DNA of 64,000 nt from Actinorugispora endophytica (GCF_004363075.1 NZ_SNYN01000011.1:62001-126000), one strand, 5' to 3'. Positions 19,867 through 38,557 are shown, numbered from the stretch's first letter. The notes: a model not told the origin generated them from the letters alone. Numbers and translations are program-made.

Positions 19867-20514
19867 TTACTTGTCCCCCTTCGCGGCGGTGCGGACGAGC
19901 ACCAGGCCGCCGTTGGGGCCGGGAACCGCACCCTTGACCAGAATGAGGCCCTTCTCGGCGTCGACCGAGAACACGGTGAGGTTCTGGATGGTCTTGCGCA
20001 CGTTGCCCATGCGACCGGCCATCCGCAGGCCCTTGAAAACGCGGCCCGGCGTGGCGCAGCCGCCGATGGATCCGGGCGAGCGGTGCTTGCGCTGGGTACC
20101 GTGCGAAGCGCTGAGGCCCTTGAAGCCGTGGCGCTTCATGACACCCGCGAAGCCCTTGCCCTTGCTCTTGCCCGTGACGTCGACCCGCTGGCCGGCCTCG
20201 AACGCGTCGGCGGTGATCTCCTGGCCCAGCGCGTACTCGCTGGCGTCGGAGGTCCGCACCTCGACGTAGTGGCGGCGCGGGGTGAGCTCGTGCTTGCGCA
20301 GGTAGTCGCCGAGCGGCTTGTTCACCTTGCGCGGGTTGATCTGGCCGTAGCCGAGCTGCACGGCGGAGTAGCCGTCGGTCTCCGGGGTGCGGACGCGAGT
20401 CACGACAGACGGACCGGCCTTCAGAACCGTCACCGGCACCATCTTGCCGGCGTCGTCGAAGACCTGGGTCATGCCGAGCTTTTCGCCCAGGACTCCCTTG
20501 ATCTGCTTGGTCAT
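19867..20514 (-). CDS. rplC: 50S ribosomal protein L3
   Basis: A 215-residue L3 ([78 protein letters not shown]). The central extension reaches the peptidyl transferase centre. L3 is one of the two initiators of large-subunit assembly. It follows rpsJ after 14 bases. Confidence 0.98.
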   Translation of the reverse strand: MTKQIKGVLGEKLGMTQVFDDAGKMVPVTVLKAGPSVVTRVRTPETDGYSAVQLGYGQINPRKVNKPLGDYLRKHELTPRRHYVEVRTSDASEYALGQEITADAFEAGQRVDVTGKSKGKGFAGVMKRHGFKGLSASHGTQRKHRSPGSIGGCATPGRVFKGLRMAGRMGNVRKTIQNLTVFSVDAEKGLILVKGAVPGPNGGLVLVRTAAKGDK

Positions 20515-20528
20515 GTCTTCAGCGTCCC

Positions 20529-20837
20529 TTAGAGCTTGATCTCGATGTCGACGCCGGCCGGGAGGTCGAGACGCATGAGCGAGTCGACGGTCTTCGGCGT
20601 CGGGTCGATGATGTCGATCAGCCGCTTGTGCGTGCGCATCTCGAAGTGCTCGCGCGAGTCCTTGTACTTGTGCGGCGATCGGATGACGCAGTAAACGTTC
20701 TTCTCCGTCGGCAACGGCACCGGCCCCGCGACCTGCGCACCGGTCCTCGTCACAGTCTCGACGATCTTGCGCGCCGAGCTGTCGATGACCTCGTGGTCGT
20801 AGGCCTTGAGCCGGATGCGGATCTTCTGTCCCGCCAT
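20529..20837 (-). CDS. rpsJ: 30S ribosomal protein S10 (NusE)
   Basis: A 102-residue S10, first gene of the S10 operon ([68 protein letters not shown]). Besides its place in the head of the small subunit, S10 binds NusG and NusB in transcription antitermination. The leader up to the tuf terminator is about 180 bases; I found no clear -35/-10 pair in it, although the operon must start there or read through from tuf. Confidence 0.98.
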   Translation of the reverse strand: MAGQKIRIRLKAYDHEVIDSSARKIVETVTRTGAQVAGPVPLPTEKNVYCVIRSPHKYKDSREHFEMRTHKRLIDIIDPTPKTVDSLMRLDLPAGVDIEIKL

Positions 20838-21014
20838 GGTGGCCTTTTCGTCCTTCGCTTAAGTGTCCGTAGAGGCGCGGCGCCGTGGTGGGCCTGTGCG
20901 CGCTCCGAGGGACTGCCCTTTTCCCTTGAGGCTCTATTCACCTAAGAAACTGCTACAGGGCTGTCCCCTGAGGTGGCATCACCGCTACAGAGCCCGATGA
21001 CGTCCTTCATGGTG

Positions 21015-21049
21015 CGGGCGGTCGAGTCACTGACGGACTCGACCGCCCG
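21015..21049 (-). terminator. Terminator after tuf
   Basis: A perfect 14-bp GC-rich stem with 7-base loop (21015-21028 and 21036-21049) starts 13 bases after the tuf stop codon. It separates the str operon from the S10 operon. Confidence 0.85.
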
Positions 21050-21062
21050 ACATACGGTCGTG

Positions 21063-22256
21063 CTACTTGATGATCTTGGTAACGCGGCCCGCGCCCACGG
21101 TCCGGCCACCCTCGCGGATGGCGAACTTCAGGCCCTCTTCCATGGCGATCGGCTGGATCAGCGAAACGCTCATCTCGGTGTTGTCACCGGGCATGACCAT
21201 CTCGGTGCCCTCGGGCAGCGTGACGACGCCGGTGACGTCCGTGGTGCGGAAGTAGAACTGCGGACGGTAGTTGTTGAAGAACGGCGTGTGGCGGCCGCCC
21301 TCGTCCTTGGACAGGATGACGACCTGGCCCTCGAACTCGGTGTGCGGGGTGGTCGTGCCCGGCTTGATGACGACCTGGCCGCGCTCGACGTCCTCGCGCT
21401 TGATGCCGCGCAGGAGCAGACCGACGTTGTCACCGGCCTGGCCCTGGTCGAGCAGCTTGCGGAACATCTCGACACCGGTGACGGTGGTCGTCTGCTTCTC
21501 GTCCTTGATACCGACGATGTCGACGGTCTCGTTGACGTTGACGACACCGCGCTCGATGCGGCCGGTGACGACGGTGCCGCGGCCGGTGATCGAGAAGACG
21601 TCCTCGATCGGCATCAGGAACGGCTTCTCGACGTCACGGACCGGCTCGGGGATGTTCGCGTCCACCGCGGCCATGAGCTCGAGGATGCTCTCGCCCCACT
21701 TGGCGTCGCCCTCGAGGGCCTTGAGCGCGGAGACGCGGACGACCGGCAGGTCGTCGCCCGGGAACTCGTACTCGCTGAGCAGCTCGCGGACCTCGAGCTC
21801 GACGAGCTCGAAGATCTCCTCGTCGTCCACCATGTCGGCCTTGTTCAGGGCGACGACGATGTAGGGGACGCCGACCTGGCGGGCCAGGAGCACGTGCTCC
21901 TTGGTCTGCGGCATCGGACCGTCGGTGGCGGCGACGACCAGGATCGCGCCGTCCATCTGAGCGGCACCGGTGATCATGTTCTTCACGTAGTCCGCGTGGC
22001 CCGGGCAGTCCACGTGGGCGTAGTGACGGGACTCCGTCTGGTACTCCACGTGCGCGATGGAGATGGTGATACCGCGCTCGCGCTCTTCAGGGGCCTTGTC
22101 GATGTCCTCGAAAGGCGTGAAGGGGTTCAGCTCGGGGTGCGCGTCGTGCAGGACCTTGGTGATCGCCGCGGTAAGAGTGGTCTTACCGTGGTCGATGTGA
22201 CCGATGGTGCCGATGTTTACGTGCGGCTTGGTCCGCTCGAACTTGGCCTTCGCCAC
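21063..22256 (-). CDS. tuf: Elongation factor Tu
   Basis: A 397-residue EF-Tu that delivers aminoacyl-tRNA to the ribosome. The GTPase motifs are GHIDHGKT (G1), DCPGHADY (G3) and NKADM (G4), followed by domains 2 and 3 with [12 protein letters not shown] and [10 protein letters not shown]. The C-terminal part includes the kirromycin/pulvomycin site region with normal sequence. It follows fusA after 51 bases and ends the str operon. Confidence 0.99.
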   Translation of the reverse strand: MAKAKFERTKPHVNIGTIGHIDHGKTTLTAAITKVLHDAHPELNPFTPFEDIDKAPEERERGITISIAHVEYQTESRHYAHVDCPGHADYVKNMITGAAQMDGAILVVAATDGPMPQTKEHVLLARQVGVPYIVVALNKADMVDDEEIFELVELEVRELLSEYEFPGDDLPVVRVSALKALEGDAKWGESILELMAAVDANIPEPVRDVEKPFLMPIEDVFSITGRGTVVTGRIERGVVNVNETVDIVGIKDEKQTTTVTGVEMFRKLLDQGQAGDNVGLLLRGIKREDVERGQVVIKPGTTTPHTEFEGQVVILSKDEGGRHTPFFNNYRPQFYFRTTDVTGVVTLPEGTEMVMPGDNTEMSVSLIQPIAMEEGLKFAIREGGRTVGAGRVTKIIK

Positions 22257-22307
22257 TGGATTTCTCCTAGACGTACGGGTTGCTTAGCTGACTGGTTACG
22301 TGTGCGG

Positions 22308-24422
<2,115 letters not shown>

Positions 24423-24467
24423 GTGGCTCGTCTTCTCTCGGTCTCTCGTATCGAAAAGCCGCGGGGA

Positions 24468-24938
24468 TTACCAGCGGTAGTGGGCGAAGGCCCGGTTGGA
24501 CTCCGCCATCTTGTGGGTGTCCTCGCGACGCTTGACAGCGGCGCCCAGACCGTTGCTGGCGTCCACCAGCTCGTTCATGAGGCGCTCGGTCATGGTCTTC
24601 TCGCGGCGGGCGCGGCTGTACTGCACGAGCCAGCGCAGGGCGAGCGTGGTGCTGCGCGACGCACGGACCTCGACCGGAACCTGGTAGGTGGCGCCACCGA
24701 CACGGCGGCTGCGCACCTCGAGGGCGGGCTTCACGTTGTCGAGCGCACGCTTGAGAACCACGAGCGGGTCCTGCCCGGTCTTCTCCCGAGCGCCCTCGAG
24801 GGCCTCGTAGACGATGGACTGGGCGATGGAACGCTTGCCGTCCAGCAGCACCTTGTTGATGAGTGCGGTGACCAGCGGCGATCCGTAGACCGGGTCACTG
24901 ATCAGCTGGCGCTTCGGCGCCGAACCCTTGCGCGGCAT
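24468..24938 (-). CDS. rpsG: 30S ribosomal protein S7
   Basis: A 156-residue S7 ([72 protein letters not shown]). It initiates assembly of the head of the small subunit and lines the E site. It starts immediately after the rpsL stop (TAAATG), so translation is coupled. Confidence 0.98.
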   Translation of the reverse strand: MPRKGSAPKRQLISDPVYGSPLVTALINKVLLDGKRSIAQSIVYEALEGAREKTGQDPLVVLKRALDNVKPALEVRSRRVGGATYQVPVEVRASRSTTLALRWLVQYSRARREKTMTERLMNELVDASNGLGAAVKRREDTHKMAESNRAFAHYRW

Positions 24939-25310
24939 TTACTTCTCCTTCTTGGCGCCGTAGCGGCTGCGCGCCTGCTTGCGGTTGCGGACACCCTGGG
25001 TGTCGAGCGAACCGCGGACGATGCGGTAGCGAACACCCGGCAGGTCCTTCACACGACCACCGCGCACGAGCACGATCGAGTGCTCCTGCAGGTTGTGGCC
25101 GACGCCGGGGATGTAGGCCGTGACCTCGATCTGGCTGCTCAGCCGGACACGGGCCACCTTGCGCAGCGCGGAGTTCGGCTTCTTCGGCGTGGTCGTGTAG
25201 ACACGCGTGCACACGCCGCGACGCTGGGGGCTGCCCTTGAGCGCCGGGGTCTTGTTCTTCGAAACCTTGGTCTTGCGGCCCTTTCGGACCAGCTGCTGAA
25301 TCGTGGGCAC
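24939..25310 (-). CDS. rpsL: 30S ribosomal protein S12
   Basis: A 123-residue S12 at the decoding site. Positions 43 (in TPKKPNS) and 88 (in GGRVKDLPG) are lysine, the wild-type, streptomycin-sensitive states; Pro91 is also normal. It is the first gene of the str operon, with a good promoter about 260 bases upstream. Confidence 0.98.
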   Translation of the reverse strand: MPTIQQLVRKGRKTKVSKNKTPALKGSPQRRGVCTRVYTTTPKKPNSALRKVARVRLSSQIEVTAYIPGVGHNLQEHSIVLVRGGRVKDLPGVRYRIVRGSLDTQGVRNRKQARSRYGAKKEK

Positions 25311-25576
25311 CGCGTCTCCGTCTTCCCTCTTGACCTACGCCGGTTCTCTAGCCATTCGATGCGCTATGACCTGCTGGATTTCCCGTTCCCCCCGACCCAC
25401 GCACTCGGGCGTGTCGCGCTCAATTCCACGCATGGCGGCACCGAATACGCCCGACCTGGTGGCCGATTGTCATGGGAGGAGGTGTCACGCGCCGCTCTCC
25501 CCCGCCGCCCGCATGAACAGGGACAGACGCAAAAAGCGCACACGTGTGACCCGTAGACTCACGGGCACGAAGTTAG

Positions 25577-25605
25577 AGAGTACCTAAGCACAGCCACCTG
25601 GTCAA
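25577..25605 (-). promoter_or_regulatory. Probable sigma-70-type promoter of rpsL-rpsG-fusA-tuf
   Basis: On the minus strand, TTGACC (25600-25605) is followed after exactly 17 bases by TACTCT (25577-25582). Its position in an AT-richer island upstream of rpsL supports it. Confidence 0.65.
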
Positions 25606-25781
25606 AATGACGGTGGCCGTACTCGACGCCCGTTCCCCGCAGCCCAATGCTGCCGTAGGTCCCTTTCAGTGTACGGCCTGTCAAGAGTGGTCACGTTGAT
25701 TTCCGGGGTGGCGGCGGTCGATACCCCCTTACCACAGGCGAACATCAGGTGAAGTCCGCGCCACGCCGCCCGGAACGTCCG

Positions 25782-25821
25782 AGGGGCGCGCCCCCCGGAG
25801 CGATCCGGGGGGCGCGCCCCT
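25782..25821 (-). terminator. Terminator of the DUF4190-type gene
   Basis: A perfect 18-bp GC-rich inverted repeat (25782-25799 and 25804-25821) with a GCGA loop begins 33 bases after the stop codon. Confidence 0.85.
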
Positions 25822-25854
25822 GCGGGCCCGCGGCCGGGGAGACCCCGGAGGCGG

Positions 25855-28581
25855 TCAGCCCCAGAACAGGAAGTAGCCGACCAGTGTGGCCACGCTCACC
25901 ACGATTCCGACGTAGGCCAGCACCGTGCCGGCCTTGACCAGCTGCTCGCCTTCGAGGCCGCCCCGCGATTCCCGGATGTTCCTCCTCGCCTTGGGCCCCA
26001 GCACCAACGCGACCACCGCGAGGACCAGGCCGAGCCCCGGGATCAGCGAGGCGCCGCCGAGCCAGACGGTGGCGGTGGCCAGCCCCTCGGTCTCGGGCCA
26101 CACGTCGATGTTGTCGTACCCCGGGTAGTCGGAGTCGGGGTCGCCGCCGAGCGGACCGCTGAAGCCGGGGAACTCCTTGGAGATCTTGTCCATCCTCCGG
26201 GACCGGGCCCGGTTGTCCGGAAGCGGCTCCGGGTAGTACCGGTCGTCGACGTCGTCGTCGTAGTCGTCGGAGCCCGCGGGCCGCTCCCGGCCTCGCGCGG
26301 CGTCGTCCTCGGCGAAGACCTCGTCGTCGTAGGAGGTGTCGTACGAGGCGGCGCCCGGTCCGTACCCGGGGCGCTCGTCCCCCTGCGACGGAACGGCCAG
26401 GGTCTCCTCCCCCGACTCGAACCGGGGCTCGCCGCGGTCCTCGCGGTCGTCCCGGTCCAGATCGTCGTAGGGCTCCCCGCGGACGGGGGGATCGGCGTAC
26501 CCCGGCTCGTCCGCGAAGCCGACGCCGGTCCGCGGGTCGGGGTCCTCGACGGGGTCGAGGCCGCCGTAGGGGCGCCCGGCCGGACCGCGGTCGTCGTAGC
26601 CCAGCTCGTCGTAGCCGGCCCCCGCGTCCGTCCCCGGCCGCTCGTCGCGACCCTGCCCGTCCGCGCCCCGGTCGTACCCGGTGCGGTCGTCGTAGCCCAG
26701 CTCGTCGTAAGCGAACCCCGCGTCGCGGTCCGGCCGCGCGGCGCTCGGACCCCGGTCGACCGGGTAGCCGAGCTCGTCGTAGCCCGAGTCGTCCACACGG
26801 CCGCCTTCGGCGGTCCGGTCCGGGTACGACGGGGTGCCGAAGTCGTACCCGGGTTCGTCACGGGGCGCCTGCCCGCCCGGGTCGGCTCCGAGGACGGGCA
26901 TGGCCAGGGTCCCCTCGCCGGCTCCGTCGTACCCGCCGTCCTCACGCCAGTCGTCCGCCCCGTCCTGGGCGGTCTCCTCCTGCGCGCGCGCCTGGGCCTG
27001 CTCGTTGGCGATCGCCAGCAGGGGGTCCCCGACGGCCGGCGGAGCGGGCTCGGCCGGGGCCTCGTCCTTCCTCAGCCAGGAGTCGACGTCCTCGGAGCGC
27101 TCCGGCGCCCCGGTGTACCCCGAGGCCCCGTCCCAGCGGTCGGCGGGCGCGGCGGGTGTCTCCGCGGCCCACTCCGGCTCTGGGGACGCCCCGCCGAGGA
27201 GGGGATCCGAGGAGGCGGTCCGCTCCTCGGCGCGCCGCTGCGTCGCCCGTTCGGCGACTTCGCGCACGCTGTCCGGAAGTCGCGGATCGTCCCGGCTGAA
27301 CGCCCAGGTGTCACCGCTTCCGGTGCCCAGCGAACCACCGAGTCCGGCGGTCGCGGCGCCCGGCTCCGGTTCGCTCCCGGCCGCGGGCTCGCCGAGGCCG
27401 CCGGGGGTGTCGTACCCGGCAGGGGCGGAGCCCGCCTCCTCACGGCCGCCGCCCCACCCCGGGTAGCCGCCGCTGGGCGACAGCTTGTAGGGCGGGACCG
27501 ACAGGTCCGCGCCGAGCGAGGACGCCGGGTTCCCGCCGCTGGGGATCCGGTAGACGCTCATGGGGTCCTGGCGCCGCGGACCGTCCTCCTCGGTCCCGGT
27601 CGCGCCCGCGCCGGTGGACGGCGCGTCGAGGCCGTCCGCCGACGGCGTGTAGGGCTCTCCGAGCCCTGTGGAGGGCTCCGTCCCCCCGGTCTCGGCCGCG
27701 GGAGCGCCCGGCCACTCGTAGGAGTCGGCCGACCGCGCTCCCTGGTCCGACGGGCGGTCCGGGGCAGCGGACGACTCGGAGCCGTAGGACAGGGGCGCGT
27801 CGAAGTCGTACGCGGCGCTCCCGCCCTCCGCCGGGGCCGTCCACTCCGGCTCGCGGGCGGCCGGGGCGTCGGCCCCGTACCCGGTGGAGGCCTGTGGTCC
27901 GGAGTCCGACAGGTGCGGCGACTTGGGCTCGTAGGTCAGAGGCGCGTCGAAGTCGTAGCCCGGCTCGGCGGGCTCCGCCACGGCCGGGGCGTCGACCGCC
28001 GGCGGGTCGAGCCGGTAGGTGGCTCCCTGCGCGAAGGACACGCCCGGGTCGTCCGCGGCCGGGGCGTACAGCTCCTCGGGGCGGTAGGAGCCCGAGGACA
28101 GGTCGTAGGGGGATCCTGAGAGCCGCTCATCGTCGTCGCCGCCCCCGACCGGGGTCAGCGGGTCGGGCGCGGCGTCTCCGGTCCGCTCCGCGCCGTAGGG
28201 GCCGCCGGTGTCGCGCGGCGGCAGGTCGAAGGGATAGCCGTCCGACGCCGGCGCGGACGGCGCGGCCTCGGGCGCGCCGAGGTCTCCCAGCGCCGCCGGG
28301 TACGGTTCTGCCATCTCCGGGGCTCCTCCGCGGTACCCGTCGAAGCCCGGGTAGCTGCCGGTGTTCGGGTACGTCGGACTCGACGACAGGCTGTGGTAGT
28401 CCCCGGAATCCTCGCGGGTCAGGTCGTCCGTGCCCTCCTGCCGGTCCTCGTACGGATCTCGGTAGTCCGCCTGCGTCCGGTTGCGGTCGCCGCTCGGCTT
28501 GAACCAGGAGCCCGCCTCTTCCCGAGAGCGCTCCTGTCCTCCGTACGGCGGCCGGTCCGGCCCTCCCCCGTTTTCGGTCAC
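25855..28581 (-). CDS. Large disordered Tyr/Asp/Gly-rich protein with C-terminal DUF4190-type membrane domain
   Basis: A 908-residue protein of unknown function. Residues 1 to about 830 look intrinsically disordered, rich in G, D, P, S, E and regularly spaced tyrosines. Internal repeats include YDELGY at 601, 625 and 657, YDFDAPL at 209 and 258, and (E/G)E-TLA-(M/V)P at about 557 and 727. The last 75 residues hold two membrane helices (about 838-862 and 886-906) joined by the polar loop GPKARRNIRESRGGLEGEQLVKAG, the pattern of DUF4190 membrane domains. The long arm probably faces the cytoplasm. The gene follows rpoC on the same strand but a hairpin separates them. The repeats suggest a scaffold or multivalent binding protein, an inference. 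Confidence 0.85.
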   Translation of the reverse strand: MTENGGGPDRPPYGGQERSREEAGSWFKPSGDRNRTQADYRDPYEDRQEGTDDLTREDSGDYHSLSSSPTYPNTGSYPGFDGYRGGAPEMAEPYPAALGDLGAPEAAPSAPASDGYPFDLPPRDTGGPYGAERTGDAAPDPLTPVGGGDDDERLSGSPYDLSSGSYRPEELYAPAADDPGVSFAQGATYRLDPPAVDAPAVAEPAEPGYDFDAPLTYEPKSPHLSDSGPQASTGYGADAPAAREPEWTAPAEGGSAAYDFDAPLSYGSESSAAPDRPSDQGARSADSYEWPGAPAAETGGTEPSTGLGEPYTPSADGLDAPSTGAGATGTEEDGPRRQDPMSVYRIPSGGNPASSLGADLSVPPYKLSPSGGYPGWGGGREEAGSAPAGYDTPGGLGEPAAGSEPEPGAATAGLGGSLGTGSGDTWAFSRDDPRLPDSVREVAERATQRRAEERTASSDPLLGGASPEPEWAAETPAAPADRWDGASGYTGAPERSEDVDSWLRKDEAPAEPAPPAVGDPLLAIANEQAQARAQEETAQDGADDWREDGGYDGAGEGTLAMPVLGADPGGQAPRDEPGYDFGTPSYPDRTAEGGRVDDSGYDELGYPVDRGPSAARPDRDAGFAYDELGYDDRTGYDRGADGQGRDERPGTDAGAGYDELGYDDRGPAGRPYGGLDPVEDPDPRTGVGFADEPGYADPPVRGEPYDDLDRDDREDRGEPRFESGEETLAVPSQGDERPGYGPGAASYDTSYDDEVFAEDDAARGRERPAGSDDYDDDVDDRYYPEPLPDNRARSRRMDKISKEFPGFSGPLGGDPDSDYPGYDNIDVWPETEGLATATVWLGGASLIPGLGLVLAVVALVLGPKARRNIRESRGGLEGEQLVKAGTVLAYVGIVVSVATLVGYFLFWG

Positions 28582-28658
28582 TGTGTTCGATCTCCCGACC
28601 GCGCCTGCGCGCTCAACAGATTCTCCCCCTCACGAGTATGGCAACCGGCAAAGACGAA

Positions 28659-28697
28659 CGGCGGTAGTACCACCCGTTTCGAGGTGGACTACCGCCG
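28659..28697 (-). terminator. Terminator after rpoC
   Basis: A 15-bp stem with a one-base bulge (28659-28674 with 28683-28697) and a loop of CGTTTCGA lies about 43 bases after the rpoC stop codon, before the separate downstream gene. Confidence 0.8.
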
Positions 28698-28739
28698 TCG
28701 CCGGATCAACCAACCAGAATCACCGGTTGTCTTTTCAGG

Positions 28740-32615
<3,876 letters not shown>

Positions 32616-32646
32616 TTAGTTCGTCCCCTGCTCTTGGATCGCGGAA

Positions 32647-36114
<3,468 letters not shown>

Positions 36115-36303
36115 CAGGGGTCCTTCCGAAGGCTTGTGGCGGTTGATGCGCGCGCACGCCGGACGATCCAGCAGCCGAGGAACCACCGGACAGGGGTGGG
36201 TCGACGGCTTGGGAGAACGTGTGGGTCGGGCCAATCAGTGAAGAAATCGGCGGCCGCGCACGGGCTCCGAATGAGGAAACGTCAAAGGGCAGCGCAAAAG
36301 GGC

Positions 36304-36333
36304 AGTGTAGCCGAATACTACACCGCTGTCCAA
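36304..36333 (-). promoter_or_regulatory. Probable sigma-70-type promoter of rpoB-rpoC
   Basis: TTGGAC (36328-36333) and TACACT (36304-36309) on the minus strand are separated by 18 bases. A 6-bp inverted repeat (GTGTAG, 7 bases, CTACAC) overlaps the -10 box and spacer and could be an operator. The predicted leader is about 180 bases. Confidence 0.6.
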
Positions 36334-36484
36334 CAGCATGCCCCGTAATCACTCAAGACACCACGCAGCATCGCCCCAACCGGCGAATCCGTCAACCCCG
36401 GAGGAGGGAATCAGGCCGGTTCCGGCACCGTGAGAGGACACACAGGGCCCCACAGGTGTGAGCCAGCCGACATGGGGGAAGAAC

Positions 36485-36516
36485 CGAGGGTTCACGGTAC
36501 TGACCGTGAACCCTCG
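36485..36516 (-). terminator. Terminator of the toxin-antitoxin operon
   Basis: A perfect 14-bp stem (36485-36498 and 36503-36516) with an ACTG loop lies 18 bases after the doc stop codon, before the rpoB leader. Confidence 0.85.
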
Positions 36517-36534
36517 TCCTGCGGCACCCGTCAC

Positions 36535-36909
36535 TCAGACCCAGCCCTTGAGAACCTTCGAGATCTCCTCGACCCCGGACAGCTCCCCCGTGCACACCGC
36601 GATGACGAAGTCGTAGGCCTGGTCGTCCGTCGGCCCGATCCGCACGCCGTTCTTGCGCAGGAACACCGTCATCACGAGCCAGGCGGTGCGCTTGTTCCCG
36701 TCGACCAGGGGATGGTTCACCGCCAGGGACTGGAGGAGGGCCGCCGCCTTCTCGAAGAGGCCGGGGTAGGCCTCCTCGCCGAACATCTGCGCCCGGGGCC
36801 GGTGGACCGCGGAATCGACCAGGCCGAGGTCGCGGACCTGGGGCGGCGCCCCGCAGGCGATCGCCGCGATCTGCAGCGCCTGCTCCAACGTGACGTACCG
36901 GACGCTCAT
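36535..36909 (-). CDS. doc: Doc-family (Fic/DOC fold) toxin
   Basis: With the ATG at 36909 the product has 124 residues, the size of phage P1 Doc. The catalytic motif reads HPLVDGNKR (family HxFx(D/E)GNKR), with leucine in place of the usual phenylalanine; the histidine, Asp, Gly, Asn, Lys and Arg are all kept. Doc toxins phosphorylate EF-Tu and so stop translation; the tuf gene lies in the same superlocus, about 14 kb away. The start overlaps the antitoxin stop by four bases (ATGA), so the toxin is translated only after its antitoxin. The host-encoded position between rpoB and rplL suggests a chromosomal stabilisation or stress module. Confidence 0.9.
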   Translation of the reverse strand: MSVRYVTLEQALQIAAIACGAPPQVRDLGLVDSAVHRPRAQMFGEEAYPGLFEKAAALLQSLAVNHPLVDGNKRTAWLVMTVFLRKNGVRIGPTDDQAYDFVIAVCTGELSGVEEISKVLKGWV

Positions 36910-37109
36910 TCGCCGAGTCTGCGCAGAACCTCGGAGAAGCGCGCGGCTTCCTCCCTGGCCAGCTCCAGCGTGAACTCGTCGTCGCCGTGACGGGCGAGGT
37001 ACTCCTCGAGGGCGGCTCTGACCACCTGCTGCATGCTGCGCCCTTCGTTCTCGGCCTGCCTGCGCAGAGCCTCGGTCTCGTCGTCGGTCAGCCGCAATGT
37101 CATCGCCAT
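36906..37109 (-). CDS. Ribbon-helix-helix antitoxin of the Doc pair
   Basis: A 67-residue acidic protein. The N-terminal MAMTLRLTDDETEALRRQAENEGRSMQQVVRAALEEYL is a typical ribbon-helix-helix DNA-binding domain, which dimerises on palindromic operators. The C-terminal 25 residues (DDEFTLELAREEAARFSEVLRRL) should form the helix that covers the toxin groove. This type of antitoxin is not Phd itself (Phd/YefM fold), but RHH-Doc pairs are known in actinobacteria. A TATAGT box ends eight bases before the ATG, so the transcript is probably leaderless. Confidence 0.85.
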   Translation of the reverse strand: MAMTLRLTDDETEALRRQAENEGRSMQQVVRAALEEYLARHGDDEFTLELAREEAARFSEVLRRLGE

Positions 37110-37116
37110 ACCCCCG

Positions 37117-37149
37117 ACTATAGGAAACGTGGTACCAGATTGATACCAC
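37117..37149 (-). promoter_or_regulatory. Promoter and palindromic operator of the toxin-antitoxin operon
   Basis: TATAGT (37117-37122) is a good -10 box for a start at about 37110, at the antitoxin ATG. Just upstream is a 21-bp inverted repeat with 9-bp arms, one mismatch and a GAT centre (37129-37149, GTGGTACCA...TGATACCAC). Its place between the -35 and -10 regions fits autorepression by the ribbon-helix-helix antitoxin. Confidence 0.65.
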
Positions 37150-37200
37150 CGAGTTCGGGAGAGCGCACCGGAATTCTCCGGCCTGTGGACGGGAAAGCAG

Positions 37201-37234
37201 AAGGCGGCCGCTCCCCGAGGGGAGCGGCCGCCTT
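37201..37234 (-). terminator. Terminator of rplJ-rplL
   Basis: A long perfect hairpin (AAGGCGGCCGCTCC paired with its complement around CCCGAGGG) lies 18 bases after the rplL stop and is closed by A/T pairs. It separates the L10-L12 operon from the downstream genes; rpoB has its own promoter. Confidence 0.85.
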
Positions 37235-37251
37235 CGCGCGGTCCGAGAGGA

Positions 37252-37635
37252 CTACTTCAGGGTCACGGTGGCGCCGGCACCCTCGAGGGTGGCCTTGGCC
37301 TTCTCCGCGGTCTCCTTGTTGACACCCTCCAGCAGCGGCTTGGGGGCGTTGTCGACCAGGTCCTTGGCTTCCTTCAGGCCCAGGCTCGTGAGGCTGCGGA
37401 CCTCCTTGATGACCTGGATCTTCTTGTCGCCGGCGGCCTCGAGGACGACGTCGAACTCGTCCTTCTCCTCGGCCTCGGGAGCGGCGGCGGCGCCACCCGG
37501 GGCGGCGACGACGGCGGCCGGAGCGGCGGCGGTGACGTCGAACTTGTCCTCGAACAGCTTGACGAACTCGGAGAGCTCGAGCAGGGTCATCTCTTCGAAC
37601 GCGCCGAGCAGCTCTTCGTTGCTGAGCTTCGCCAT
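37252..37635 (-). CDS. rplL: 50S ribosomal protein L7/L12
   Basis: A 127-residue stalk protein that recruits translational GTPases. The N-terminal dimerisation domain ([32 protein letters not shown]) is followed by an alanine/proline hinge (about 36-55) and the C-terminal domain ([39 protein letters not shown]). It follows rplJ after 141 bases and ends the operon. Confidence 0.98.
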   Translation of the reverse strand: MAKLSNEELLGAFEEMTLLELSEFVKLFEDKFDVTAAAPAAVVAAPGGAAAAPEAEEKDEFDVVLEAAGDKKIQVIKEVRSLTSLGLKEAKDLVDNAPKPLLEGVNKETAEKAKATLEGAGATVTLK

Positions 37636-37776
37636 GATTGCGATCTCTCTTTCTCTACCGGTGCGCGCGTCCGTTGACGCGGCACCGAGCCTTCAACGCC
37701 GACGCGTGCCGCGCCGACCGGGTATTCGTGGTGCAGAGGCTTCGGAGGATCCGACGGCCCGGGGCCGCCGGAGGCT

Positions 37777-38307
37777 CTAGCTCTGCTCGGACTCCGCTCG
37801 CTTGTCCGCCAGGGCCTGGGCAAGGCGCACGGCCTTGGACGGCAGCGCCTGGAACAGGGCAGCGGCCTGACCCTGCTTGCCCTTGAGGGCACCGGCAAGC
37901 TTCGAGAGGAGCACCTCGCGGGACTCGAGATCGGCCAGCTTGGTGATCTCCTCGGGGCTCATCGGCTTACCGTCGATGACACCGCCCTTGATCACCAGCG
38001 GCGTGTTCGCCTTGGAGAAGTCACGCAGACCCTTGGCGGCCTCGACGACGTCGCCCTTGACGAAGGCGATGGCGGAGGGACCCTCGAACAGGTCGAGGAC
38101 CTGCTCGTCCAGACCGGCCTCGGTGGCCGCGATCTTGGTCAGCGTGTTCTTCACCACGCGGAAACGCGCGTTCTGGCCGAGGCTGCGGCGCAGTTCGGTG
38201 ACCTGCGCGACAGTGAGCCCACGGTATTCGGTCAGCACGGCGCCGTTCGAGCTCTGGAATTCTTCCTTGAGCTCGGCGACCGCGGCTGCCTTATCCGGCC
38301 TCGCCAT
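37777..38307 (-). CDS. rplJ: 50S ribosomal protein L10
   Basis: The ATG at 38307, with AAGGAG just upstream, gives 176 residues ([40 protein letters not shown]...). The frame is open further upstream but lies in the leader. L10 anchors L12 dimers to the ribosome through its C-terminal helix ([26 protein letters not shown]). It also autoregulates by binding its own leader, for which a good candidate is present. Confidence 0.97.
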   Translation of the reverse strand: MARPDKAAAVAELKEEFQSSNGAVLTEYRGLTVAQVTELRRSLGQNARFRVVKNTLTKIAATEAGLDEQVLDLFEGPSAIAFVKGDVVEAAKGLRDFSKANTPLVIKGGVIDGKPMSPEEITKLADLESREVLLSKLAGALKGKQGQAAALFQALPSKAVRLAQALADKRAESEQS

Positions 38308-38344
38308 GGGACTCCTTCCAACAGTGAACACCGGTTAAGGATCC

Positions 38345-38520
38345 CTGTCCGGGTGGACGGCGGGGCAAAGGAAAAGCCCCGGCGCAGGCGCACGGGGCAA
38401 CAGGATCGCGGGCGTGGTGGTACACGCGGGGATCAGCGGCTCACAGCAACCTGCGCAGGTCGCCCAAACGAGTTGGGACCTTGGGTCACCCGACGGGTGA
38501 CGACCGGCGGTCTTCGGCAG
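38345..38520 (-). promoter_or_regulatory. Ribosomal protein L10 leader (autoregulatory RNA)
   Basis: The minus-strand leader of rplJ begins with CTGCCGAAGACCGCCGGT. It continues with a GTCACCC/GGGTGAC hairpin, CCAAGGTCC, and GCGACCTGCGCAGGT, the conserved elements of L10 leaders, where L10-L12 binds. Near the gene is a stem (CGGGGC/GCCCCG, 38361-38366 with 38376-38381) whose loop, read on the transcript, is the U-rich TTTTCCTTT and which could be an attenuator. Confidence 0.8.
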
Positions 38521-38557
38521 ATACCAATGTTAGGCGATGTTTCGCACCACGTCGAAC

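Larger units (their letters stand above)
25311..25854. other. Intergenic region upstream of rpsL
   Basis: This 544-base stretch has no credible gene. From right to left it holds the terminator of the DUF4190-type gene (25782-25821), an isolated consensus TTGACA (25679-25684) without a good -10 partner, the probable rpsL promoter (25577-25605) and a leader of about 260 bases. The segment from 25560 to 25740 is markedly less GC-rich than its surroundings. Confidence 0.6.
36115..36534. other. Intergenic region between doc and rpoB
   Basis: This 420-base stretch contains no gene that I can support. It holds the rpoB promoter and a leader of about 180 bases, plus the doc terminator at the right end. 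AAAGGGCAG occurs twice in tandem (about 36282 and 36298), and GTGTAG/CTACAC (36305-36323) forms a small inverted repeat over the promoter. Confidence 0.6.
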
